A stretch of 64,000 bases of DNA from Agriotes lineatus. Its lineage: Eukaryota; Arthropoda; Insecta; Coleoptera; Elateridae. The stretch spans positions 62,001 through 126,000 of the forward strand of contig CALNHX010001934.1 in the NCBI GenBank assembly GCA_940337035.1. Reading direction: 5' to 3'. The position numbers and the translations under genes were made by a program. Below, in pieces: positions 42,661 to 53,610 of the stretch (position 1 is its first letter; each line of letters opens with the position of its first letter). The notes beneath the pieces were generated by a model. That model did no database searches, was not told the DNA's origin, and was given only the letters and a program-made list of their open reading frames with translations.

Positions 42661-45030
42661 TCAAAAGTAACGATACATTTTTGTTGCCATTTGAATAGCT
42701 ATGGATATATGACTACAACAAGAAAAATGTATTGAACATTTTTAAAAATATTTTCTGAAACCATACCAAAAATTCAGATTTTGGTAATTAGACACTACTG
42801 AATTCATGCAATTCCGAATCATTATAGTGTCGGCTTTACTGTGCTATCACTTTCTAACGCTAAGTGGTTCAAGAGTTAATTTTCATAAATAGAACAGAGA
42901 TAGCTAGTTCTAAATTTCGCCGTTCCAAAGTAGCTATTACGTTATGAAGCAGTAATTTTTCCATAAACAGTGCGTAAGTACAAATATTTACTTTTGAAGT
43001 TCAGATGGCGGCTGTGATTATACGGTTCAGATGTTCTTATCTACAATAAAAAGTACCCAAGTAAACAGAAGTAGCGGTTTCAAATAGTTTCCTGCAGTTG
43101 GGGATAATATTTAAAAAGTTCTATGTATAAATCGGATATTCGACCCACATAGATAGACCTAATGATGATAATGCAGAAAGAAACGCCGTCTACTGATCTG
43201 GAACAGAAATTTCTTAGCAGAAGCAAGAGCGAGAGACTTCAGTCTTTGCAAGTGTCTGCTTATTACTCTTAAGGAAATATTTACTATCATAGTTTTGGTT
43301 TAACGTCCAGCTGATAAACGATAACAACAACAACGATAAGATAAGGAATACGTGTTAGGTTATTACGTAATATATACGATTCGAACACATGATAAGGCAA
43401 CACGATACAACTGACCTTATTGCTTAAAACCGACATTAGGATTAATGTTAAGCAAGTTTGGTACTATAGTATAAATAAAAAAATTTCGTTAGAATAATGA
43501 AATCAGAATTGGTACCTAACCTGCTAAACATACGAATTGTTACCACTGAAATATGCGTATAAACTATAAACAACTATTTTGAAATTTCAGTAAAAGAGAA
43601 AAAGTTGCTTTATCTATGTCGGTCTAGCCGACGTTACAGTTTGTCTGAAAAAAGGCTCAGAAAGAAACATAAAACGTATTTCCTGGGAAGTAATACTACA
43701 ATGATTGCTATAATTAAATTCCTATTGAACGTGCTTCGAAGATAACGCTTTTATAAGCCCTCTAGCTCTAGCGTTTTATATTTTACAGTGCAGTAAAAAG
43801 CAATAGGGACCATTAAAACAAAAATGTAAAAGGAACTATCAGACTGGGCTTTGAACGAAAATATTACGATGTCATTTATTGGTTAATTTCAAATTTAAAT
43901 CATTACAATTTATGTGCAAAATCGGCGACCTTAGTCTGGCTAAAATGTGCTTAAATCATTATCAACCTACTCTTCCGTTGGCAGTCATAAAGTGCACTGG
44001 CCTTGAATTTGTAAACTCGCGTAAAAGATCGCTAAAAATGAAAACAATTGTAAAAGTAACGACCTTATTCTGAGTGTTATCCACATTTTGAAATGCAATT
44101 AGGAATTTGTTTACGACAGCCAAATAACTACATTACCCGTCAAGGCTGATTTTCCTGCTTTATTGAAAACAGCGGAATAAAACATCTACGGCAATCGACT
44201 TGTTGACATGCAGATAACTACTACAACTTGTGCTGAAGTCGGGTTTTGCGATTATGCGAAAGCATGTTAGGGCTTCACGGAACAAATAATAAAACGTGAA
44301 ACAACAGAATCTTGAGATATATTCAGTTGGGACACAGTAAATCGTATCATCATATATGTCATATCATCATATTAAACCCCGCAAATATATAATTGAGTAG
44401 TCTAAAATTTGATTGACTAACAAAACAACCAAACTATTACGCATCATCTTCAAGTGTCATGTTGAAGATTTGATTTTTAAAATGTTTGGAATGCAAAACA
44501 TTTGGAACAAGTAAATGCCACGGAAGTTCTTGATGTTGCATCACGTAAGCACTTTTATTCTATCCAGCTTAGAGCCACAAATCCATTATCATTAGTACAC
44601 TTGTTGTGCATAATTTACACAAAGAGATAATCCAAACAACACAATGAGCAATCCACTACTAACAAAATAGAACGCAACTTTTGTTTGAGTTTCGATTAGA
44701 TTCTACTTCTGAATATGTATATTGAACACCTGAATCATATAAAAAGATACATCCAAAAACACCTCGATTTCGAAACGTTGATATACAAAACCATTAATAT
44801 CTGATTTGAGAAAATGAAAAAAATGAGATGAACAAACGCATGTGATCTGTTTAGTTCCACAAAGTTGTGGTTCTAGGAGCTCTCTTTGCTCGTAAACCGG
44901 GTAGGTGGCTAGTCTTGTTCGTCGAAATGGAGGAAGAGAGGTCCGCTGTTATGGGTTGACGACTACTACAACCAAGCCGGCCGGCTGAGAATCGAGCATT
45001 TCCCGCTGGACCTTTCCAGGGTTAATTTAG
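42661..45030. other. No recognised gene
   Basis: AT-rich unique-looking DNA. A 64-codon frame at 43879-44073 (+) has no domain. Around 44970-45020 the sequence may already belong to the LINE relic that follows. Confidence 0.45.
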
Positions 45031-45031
45031 C

Positions 45032-45225
45032 GATCCTAAAGTATGTCGGTCACATTATGCGAAATAATGAACGAGAATTAGAAAGATTGGTAATGCCAAG
45101 GCACGGAACGGGAAACAGTCAAGAGAGTGATCACTAACTAGTTGCCTAGATCAAGTGAAATAGTTGACAGGTCTACAACTGAAGTAAGCCGTGGATGCAG
45201 CCCAAAATCGATAAGAATGATGGAA
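45032..45225 (+). pseudogene. LINE relic, C-terminal 'YxGHIMR' region
   Basis: The frame from 45034 reads ILKYVGHIMRNNERELERL then VMPR, matching the 'LKYFGHIMR' motif after the RT domain in insect LINEs. Decayed text after it resembles the 'SRGRSP.RW.DQI..' tail. Several stops interrupt it. Flanks do not show the RT core. Confidence 0.65.
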
Positions 45226-46109
45226 AAACAGAAAACACATTTTGATTGCCAGTTAGCTCAATAATAATGAGATTTGTTTTGTTTACCTCAATTCGTAGTC
45301 ACGAAAAGCACTTATTGCAATGACCCAGAAGTTCACCTTGGGCTCGTGCTAAGCTGTAAACATTTTATCACATAAAAAGCCTATTTGCTTATACACAACT
45401 GAACTACAGATATATACTCGTATAATTCCTGTAAAAGAACAAAACTAACTACTATAATAATTAAATACTAAACAACTAAGCATACAACTATTTCTACCAT
45501 GCATTTATGCTAGTAATAATATTAAACTGCGACGCAAACAGCTTTTTCTACTACGCATTCTGCTGACAGTCTATTATGCAAAGACTAATAGAAAAGAGTG
45601 CGAATGCCGCCGCCTCGGTAACCCACACAGCTTTAGGTCCGATGGCAATTTATGAATAACAAAATCTGAACCTAGATCTGTCCCGCGCAGGTATTTCCGG
45701 CGATGCTTTTACTATTACGCCACTTGCGGATGCAAACGCTTTATTTATCGGCTTACTCAACCTATGAGTCGTCAAATAACTGTGCCGACTGGACGTCGGA
45801 ACAGTTCACTATTATTATGACACTTCTTGATTTTAGTTCTCCAGAAAAATTTAGAAACGCTCACTTTTAACTGTCGCTGGGTCATGCCTTGGGTACTAAG
45901 GGGGCGACTGTTGTGCACTTGTGACTACGACAGTTCAAACCAGACTGCCTCTCCACAGACCCCTTTGCGTTATTCTCGGCAAAGCGGTATGAGCAAATAC
46001 AGTGGCGTTTGTTTGATTACCCAATTAAACACTCATGTTTCGTGGATTTCAGAGCCGACTTGGAGTCGTTCAAGTATGAGCAAGGTTGTACTACCAATTT
46101 GGTAGCCGA
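45226..46109. other. No gene; GC-richer patch at 45600-45800
   Basis: 45600-45800 ('gaatgccgccgcctcggtaa', 'tcccgcgcaggtatttccgg') is a balanced-composition patch of the same texture as the other candidate noncoding elements. The frames at 45827-46105 (+) and the minus frame entering from 46364 are not recognisable. Confidence 0.3.
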
Positions 46110-46335
46110 ATTTGTAATCGTCGAGTTTTTCGTTTGTTGCTGAGTCCTTGTTGTGGCCCCCGCTTCGCTTCTTCCATTACTAATTGTTGCTGAGAGTCCC
46201 TGCTGTACCCCCACTAGCACAGGTGACTCATTATGCAGTCCGCCGCTGTTTGTTTTGTCAGCGACGCCTCGCATTGCTGGGAGTATCAAAGCACGATCAT
46301 GTGTTGCGAAGATAAAAATCAATTTACATGTACAT
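46110..46335 (-). repeat. 226-bp direct repeat, copy 1
   Basis: Matches 47740-47965 without a single indel (constant offset 1630) and with few substitutions. On the minus strand it is open (…ADKTNSGGLHNESPVLVGVQ…SATISN…) and the frame continues to 46017. It looks like an N-terminal segment of a retroelement protein, but the family was not recognised. Copy 2 has a stop in the same frame. Confidence 0.75.
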
Positions 46336-46340
46336 ATATA

Positions 46341-46678
46341 CAGGGAGTTTATTATAACGCGCAATTTGTGTGAATGCGTTTATTTTAAAATGCAATATGG
46401 AAACGTTACTGAGTATGTAAAAACACAATATATTGTACGGGGGAAGAAATTCTGTTCATCAAATAGTATAAAGACTTCAGTTTACAGCAAGTATGTGGGT
46501 TATTACATGCCCTGTTGTTCTTTCTGATGCTTCTTTTTCAATAAAATTACGGTTAATATATTGCATTTTAAAATAAACGCATTTACACGTGGCGTGACGT
46601 ACCCTTAGAAACCAATAGTAACAATCAAGTCCTTATGGAAACGGGAATGCTACATTGCGCGTTATAATAAATTCACTG
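46341..46678. mobile_element. 338-bp MITE, TTTATTATAACGCGCAA ends, TA target site
   Basis: Ends CAGGGAGTTTATTATAACGC and its reverse complement (gcgttataataaattcactg) are flanked by TA (46339-46340, 46679-46680). A second inverted pair inside (atgcgtttattttaaaatgc and its complement, about 46373 and 46556) lengthens the arms. It is inserted just after direct-repeat copy 1. Confidence 0.8.
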
Positions 46679-46682
46679 TATA

Positions 46683-47740
46683 CAGCGTTCACAGGCCTTT
46701 TAGGCCCATTGCTTTGTGAACAATTTCCATTTTTTTCTGTCCTTTGCTATTTCTTTCCAATTGTCTTCCCCCTTTCATTTAGGTCTTCCATCACCGCTTG
46801 CCACCACTTTTTCCTTGGTCTCCCCCTTTTTCTTCGCCCTTCTGGGATTCTCCACCCTAACTCATTTGCTAATCTATTATCTGGCAGTCTTTTCAGATGG
46901 ATTATGCTTGGTCCGTTATACAGTTCGTATATTTCTGCATTTGTGCGTCTCTCTCATACGTCATCTACCTTCTTCCCCCCATATATTCTCCGCAGCATTC
47001 TCCTTTCCCACATCTCTAAACTGTGTTCGGTCTTATTTGTCATGGTCCACGTCTCGCAGCCATACAGTACCGTTGGCCTCAATATGGTTTTGTAAATTCG
47101 GAGTTTTGTGGTTCTTGAAATATCCTTTTGATCTTACTACACGGTTTAAACTTCCTGCACATCTGCTGCCTTTTGCTATGCGCAAACCTATTTCTCTTTC
47201 TTCCCTACATTTATTGTTTATTAGCACTCCCAAGTACATGTATTCTTTCACCTCTTCAAATTCTACAACCTCTTCTTTTTCTATTTGTACCCTCAGTTTA
47301 CTTTGGCTGCTTGCTCCTTGTTTGTTCTTGAGTTCCATATACTTAGTTTTACTGATATTAATTTGTAATCCTATTTGTTTTGCAGCCTTAATCAGATTTC
47401 TTACAACCTCTTCTAATTTTCTCCTACTTCTTGCTACTAACAGTATATCTTCAGCGTATGCGAGGCACTGGTGACTCTTATTCAAAAGAATTCCTCTTAT
47501 GTTTATCCCGCTTTTCCTAATTATCACTTCTAATGCTACGTTAAATAGGAGAGTAGACAGCGCATCGCCCTGCCTCACACCTCTTTCTACTTCAAAACTC
47601 TGTGTTATATCATATTTCACCTTTACTGCGCATACGGTGTCTTTTGGCGTCATTTTTAACAAGCTTATTCATTTTTCTGGAATTCTTACTAATCTTAGTG
47701 CTTCGAAGAGCTTTTCCTTATTGAGGGAATCATAAGCGGA
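46683..47740 (-). pseudogene. Decayed LINE reverse transcriptase
   Basis: Minus strand, N to C. KSAYDSLNKEKLFEALRLVR (47739-47680) is RT motif A. The frame 47662-47033 holds VERGVRQGDALSTLLFNVAL (motif B region) and LAYAEDILLVARS, where the catalytic YADD has become YAED. Then VLYGCETWTMTNKTEHSLEM follows after a frameshift (about 47070), with RRMLRRIYGG, and PEGRRKRGRPRKKWW near 46835, the usual basic tail. The loss of a catalytic Asp plus frameshifts show it is dead. The endonuclease and the 5' part of the RT are missing; direct-repeat copy 2 abuts motif A. Confidence 0.82.
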
Positions 47741-47965
47741 TTTGTAATCGTCGAGTTTTTCGTTTGTTGCTGAGTCCTTGTTGTGGCTCTCGGTTCGCCT
47801 CTTTCATTACTAATTGTTGCTGAGAGTCCTTGCTGTACTCCCACTAGCACGGGTGACTAATTATGCAGTCCGCCGCTGTTTGTTTTGTCAGCGACGCCTC
47901 GCATTGCTGAGAGTATCAAAGCACGATCATGTGTTGCGAAGATAAAAATCAATTTACATGTACAT
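47740..47965 (-). repeat. 226-bp direct repeat, copy 2
   Basis: See copy 1 at 46110-46335. It borders the RT relic exactly where motif A is cut. Its minus-strand end 'ctcgacgattacaaatccg' reads on into the RT frame as LDDYKSAYDS, so the junction preserves a plausible motif A. Confidence 0.75.
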
Positions 47966-50780
47966 GTACATTAAGTACAGAGAAAGATTGAAATCACCTG
48001 CTAGTGTCACATCACCTTCGAGTTTGTCAATAGCTGCTGGCGCATTTATGGAACATTCAAAAATTTTACGTACGTGGTAGAATACTATTATTGTCGCCCT
48101 CCTGCAAAGCCCAACCTGCGACATCATCGTAAATTTGTAACTGACTGCTAATTTAATATGCCCAGAGACCTGTTACCTTTTGAAATACTGAACTTTGTTA
48201 TATGCTAGATAAACTCATATAAAATTAGTGGCAACAGTAGAGTTGGTGGGGGGTGTCTACCATGAATGTTGATGGAAAAAGTGCTTGTATTTGCAATTTG
48301 TTGTCTAATTGCAAGTACAAATGGTCAGGACTATAATTTTTCTCTAGTTCAAACTTATTTTAAAATGATGTTCGGTTTGTGACGGCGCTGTATATAACAG
48401 TCAAAATATAAGTGGACACAATTTAATAAACTAGTTAAACATAATCCAAATGAAGCTAAATTTTGTTAAATTTCATTGAAAGGTGACACCTTGTAATTTT
48501 TTTAATGAAATATCAAACTGCAAGTATATCATAAAAGTGAATTAATCATAAAAATTGTAAATTTTGAAGCATACTCAACTTGCTCACTGTTATAAATCCA
48601 ATGCAGCACTGCATTCAATTACGATTAGTTTTAAAAAACTAATTCCACTTTGCAATTGCCATTCTTGTGCAACTGGATGCCTGGACGAAGTCCATTATAC
48701 ACCTGTAGTTCAATACGTTAGTGTTAAATTTCAGTAATGTGTGAACATTTATACAGCTAAATATGTTACTATAAAATCTTAACAGATCATAAGGAACGAA
48801 CAGCAATTATTGTCAATAGAATTTTTATATCATGAACACTCGAGATTTTTTTCTTTGTGTCTTTTGTTGCCTGCTGAATAATCTAAACATATATTTGAAA
48901 TTAATAACGTAGTCTTAGTTACTCCGTCGTCACTGACACAGCAATACGAGTGCTACCTGGTTATTGGGTTGCCTACACGACCTGCAGAATCAATGTTAAA
49001 GTTGACATGTGCGAATAGGATAAATCAAGAAACAACGTCTACAGCATTAAAACTTTTCAGACAAGTAAAATATTCTCTTGAAATTAGAATTTAACCGCAC
49101 AACATAAAGTAAGGAATGTTTCTCACCCACACAGTTTTACGTTGCTTAATTAATTTTGCAGTGTTTGCCGACTTATATGCAACAATAAATTTTGTGTTTT
49201 GTTTTTCTTAACGCACTAACATGACATAAATTGACAAATTCCACGCCATTCCAAGCGTTTAAAATGATATCACCGCTCACGTGCCCTAGCGACGTTTTTC
49301 ATTAACGTTAGTGTTTAGTGGAGTACATCATTAAGATTTATTGCTGGCATCATTTTTAATTCGAGCAAAGTACATCGAATAATTCGCGAAATTAATGACT
49401 AGACTTGCAAATAGTGCTATCGTCGCTAATGCATCACAAAATTAGTAATAAATATACATGGTTCGATCAACAAAATTAACAGAAATTAAAGCAGACACCA
49501 CACTGAAGGAAGTTAATTAAAATTGAGTATTTACAATCTCTTGAAATATACATAATCTTCAATCAACGCCGACATTTATTTTCGTCTAGAACGCCACGAC
49601 CGATTCATAATTGCAATGATAAAAGTCCTGAACGTTTCGAAAGCAAGCATTGTTCTGAAATCAAGACGTATATACATCATGTATTAAGAAACTATGGAGT
49701 AACATTAAACATAAACGTCATCGATGCTTAATGGTAACTTCATTCTGTCTACAACATATGTAATTCCACAAAAGTCGTGTTTTATAAACATATTTAATGA
49801 TCACCCCTAACTCGTTCTTCTACTCCCTCATGCTGTCAATTTAGTTGACGTCTAAAGGTATCAAGACCCAATTCCTTGGTTGCCATTCGACTGGACTCCT
49901 ACCAATGCATATGTTAGAGAAGTTTCAGTGTAACCACAAATCAGGCAGAACACCGCCTTGCTGAAGCCGTATGCCATCATCGCAAGGTAGATCAGGCTCT
50001 TCTACATTGGGATTCGTTTTCGCCAGTGCAGGAATTAAGTCCTTAAAAATGTGCAGTTTTAAGGCCTCATTCGTAAAAGAAAATACAACTATGAGGAATT
50101 TTGCGTCATAATCTTTGAATTCCCACGCTGGAAAGAACAATTTCTAAAGTGTGAGACCAGAACAAACTAAAAGCGATTGAAAAGCATTTGGATATTGAAG
50201 CGTGCGGTTTCCGCAGAATCAAATTTTTCTGGCAGCAATTTCAACGTCTGATGGTCGCCATAAATGTTAGATTCGCATGCAGTAGCACTAAACATCCATA
50301 AACTTTAAAAGCGTCAGTTTTATTTTACGATGGTATCAAATACGAGTGAAAATTATTATTCTCCAAGCGAACAATTGCTGATCGCGGCTCCATCCCAGCC
50401 ACAGCACCCCCGAGTGTGACAATGTCAAACTGATAAATGAATACTGATTCAATTAGCTTTAGTAAATGGATGTGCGCCAATGCCAGGTTAACGAGCTTAA
50501 CGAGATTAAAAACTGGAGCAATAAAAACCGTTGCAACAATTAGTCAGCGTTCGAGGGGCATTTCCAATGAAGGAATCTAAATACAAGAATTTGAATGCGC
50601 GTGGTTATCCTGCAGTTACCTTGCACAGATTTATTCGCGCGCTGGAATCAACAGGATTCCCCGCAGATAATGGATTATTTTGGCAATTTTTGTGATATTA
50701 CGAGCCAAGACCTCGAAACTGTGCTGATTTTATTTTACAGCAGCTAGGTACTAGAAAACAAATAGGTACTAGTACTGCTT
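47966..50780. other. No gene recognised
   Basis: AT-rich DNA with two balanced patches (about 49250-49330 and 50560-50700) that could be regulatory. The 71-codon frame at 49925-50140 (-) has a fair composition but no recognised domain. Confidence 0.4.
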
Positions 50781-51303
50781 TTTTATTTCAACAGAAAATT
50801 TGTCAACTTTTGAATTTTTTCCATTTTTATATCATCCAGTGATAGAATTACACATTTGGATCTCCTACCTATTATCACTGTGCTATCTGCCATCCACTTC
50901 GTCTACCTATTACTCACAATCTAGTAGAACAACAGCGACAACACGAATATCGAAGAAGATATGCCAGGTGATGGCATTCTACTTGTTCTTCTTCGTTTAT
51001 TCATCCAGTGATAGTAGTCTAAATGTATAAATATCTCCAACTTCCCCCATTTCTTTTTATAACTGCGAAGCAAATATGCTAATTGATGGCATTCTACTTC
51101 TATTCTACTTATTTACCCAGGGATAGTAGTTCAGAATTAGATCTACATCTTCCCCATTTTCCATCTTTTTCTATATTCCCCATGCTTTCATCTTCTTCCA
51201 TCTGCGACTACTTTTATCACTGTATTATATGTTATCCATCACGTCTACATTTTTATCACAGTCTAGCAAGACCACTTGTATTGTATGGTATAAGAGGGAA
51301 AAC

Positions 51304-51584
51304 TTTTTATTTTATTTTTATTTTATTTATTTATTTCGCACTCATCCAACAGTCGTTAGGCCAATTATAGGCGTCGTTTTGCATTTCTGGGGACTTCCAA
51401 ACCCACTAACGACTGTCATGATGTTATTATGACATCCGGGACCAACTATTTCCGTAGCAGCCGTACCACGAGGCGCCGAGCGAAGCAGCCGTAGAACTCC
51501 CATCCAAGTTCTGACCAGAAAGAGCGTTGCTTAACTCTACTGATCGAACGTGAACGCTTGTTCAAGCTACACCACCCGGGACCC
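51304..51584 (-). mobile_element. 5S-rRNA-derived SINE, copy C
   Basis: The minus strand begins gggtcccgggtggtgtagct. 5S-like head 'agagttaagcaacgctcttt' and 'cagaacttggatgggagttc'. The tail is (AAATA)n at 51304-51336. It is inserted in the satellite, with its head joined to a LINE fragment. Confidence 0.88.
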
Positions 51585-51708
51585 TTGGTATGAATTAAAG
51601 ATTTCCTCAGAAATCGCTCGTTTGCAGTTCGAGTTGAGAACACTTTCTGATAATCGCCCTATTCTAAGCGGTGTGCCGCAGGGATCAGTCCTGGGACCCA
51701 TCTTGATG
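51585..51708 (+). pseudogene. LINE reverse-transcriptase fragment (motif B region)
   Basis: About 51645-51705 reads NRPILSGVPQGSVLGPILM, the 'SGVPQGSVLGPxLF' motif of Jockey/CR1-like reverse transcriptases. Only about 40 codons are present between the 5S-derived SINE and the resuming satellite. Confidence 0.75.
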
Positions 51709-52616
51709 GAATTCGACTTCTTCTTCGCTTATTTACCCAGTTATAGTATTCTACATTTAGAGCTCCAACTTCCTGTCTTTTTCCATCTTCCTCTATATGA
51801 GAGTACTGTTATCACTGTACGATCTGCCATCTATCACGTGTAGGCATTAATCACAATCTAGCAAAACAAGACGAACAGCGAGACAAATATGACAATTGAT
51901 AGCATTCTACTTCGTCTTCGCTTATTTACCCAGCGATAGTAATCATTTAGAGCTCCAACTTCCTCTATTTTTCCATGTTCCTCTATATAAGACTACTGTT
52001 ATCACTGTACTATCTGCCATTTATCACGTGTAGGCATTAATCAGAATCTAGCAAAACAAGACGAACATCGAGGCAAATATGCCAATTGTTTGCATTCTAC
52101 CTCGTCTTCGCTTATTTTCCCAACGATAGTAATCTACATTTAGAGCTCCAATTTCCGCATTCTTTTTATCTTCCTTTATATAAGACTACTGTTATCACTG
52201 TACTATCTGTCATCTGTCATCTATCACGTTTAGCCATTAATCACAAAACAAAGCAAAACAAAACCAACATCGATGCAAATATGCCAATTGATGGCATTCG
52301 ACTTCTTCTTTGCTTAGTTACCCAGCGATAGTAGTCTATATTTAAATAATCCATTTCTTCAATCTTCCTCTAACTCCAACTACTGTTATCACTGCTTGCT
52401 CTCCAACGCGTCTATCTATTAATCAGAATCTAGCAAAACAAAACAAGCATCGAGGCAAATATGCCAATTGATGGCATTCGACTTCTTCGCTTAGTTACCC
52501 AACTATAGGAGTCTACATTTAGAGCTCCAACTTCCTCTATATAAGGTTACTGTTATCACTATACTATCTGTCATCTTATCACGTGTATGTATTAATCACA
52601 ATCTAACAAAACAAGA

Positions 52617-52720
52617 TAATCTCTAAAACTTCTTTGTGGCGTGAATTCATAATTCATATTCTTATATATATTTTTAATTTGCAGAGTGGCGAAATACCCA
52701 CATAAGAATATGAACTAACA
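52617..52720. repeat. Back-to-back fragments of the Penelope-like repeat
   Basis: 52617-52665 is the reverse complement of the right end of the repeat at 2718-3032 ('cataattcatattcttatat', 'tctttgtggcgtgaattcat'). 52675-52720 is its 'aatttgcagagtggcgaaat' part in forward orientation. It interrupts a satellite unit. Confidence 0.7.
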
Positions 52721-53610
52721 AAACAAGACGAACATCGAGGCAAATATGCCAATTGATGGCATTCTCTTTCGTGTTCGCTGATTTACCCAGTGATAGTAGT
52801 CTACATTTAGAGCTCCAACTTCCCCATTTTTTTCATCTTCCTCTATATAAGGCTACTGTTATCACTGTGCTCTCTGTCATCTATCCCGTGTAGCCATTAA
52901 TCACAATCTAGCAGAACAAGACGATGAGCGAGGCAAATATGCCAACTGATGGCATTCTACTTCATCTTCGCTGATTTATCCAGCGATAGTAGTCTATATT
53001 TAAGAGATCCGTTTCTTCAATCTTCCTCTAACTGCAACTACTGTTATCACTGCTTGCCACTGATCGTGTCTATCTATTAATCAGAATCTAGCAAAACTAC
53101 TGCTTCATTTATTTATACAGGAGTAGTAATCCACAATTCGATCTGCAAATTCACCATATTTTCATCTTTCTCTATCTCTGACTACTGTTGTACGGTTTGC
53201 CATCAACCACGTTTACTATTAGTTTCGCCAAACAAGACGTATATCGAAGCAAATACGCCAATTGATGGAATTCGACTTCTTCTTCGCTTATTTACACAGC
53301 TATAGTAGTCTATATTTAGAGCTGCAACTTCCTCAATTTTTCCATCTTCCTCTATATAAGACTACTGTTTTCACTATACTATCTGTCATCTATCACGTGT
53401 ATCAATTAATCACAATCTAGCAAAACAAGACGAACTTCGAGGCAAATATGTCAATTGATGGCATTTTACTTCGTCCTCGCTGATTTATCCTCATCTTTTG
53501 TCTTCCTTTATTTCCAACTACTTTTTTCACTACTATCAGACAACAATCACGTCTCCCTTTTAATCACAATCTGGAAAAACACGACGAGTATCTAAAAAAT
53601 ATGCGGCCCG

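Larger units (their letters stand above)
50781..53610. repeat. Tandem satellite, about 190-bp unit, about a dozen degenerate copies
   Basis: The marker 'gaggcaaatatgccaattga' followed by 'tggcattctacttcgtcttc' recurs at about 50963, 51077, 51891, 52081, 52283, 52463, 52748, 52941, 53257 and 53450. Spacing is 180-202 bp where uninterrupted. Each unit also holds 'tctacatttagagctccaac', 'tatataagactactgttatc' and 'taatcacaatctagcaaaac'. The array has been broken by a 5S SINE plus LINE fragment (51304-51708) and by a Penelope-like fragment (52617-52720). Frames in it are incidental. Confidence 0.85.

Noticed and set aside
46655..47474. Long plus-strand frames (146 and 252 codons)
   Set aside because: They are antisense to a reverse-transcriptase relic whose minus-strand motifs are clear.
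50800..52331. Several 70-97 codon frames with similar tails
   Set aside because: All lie in the 190-bp satellite or the 5S SINE and repeat with it.
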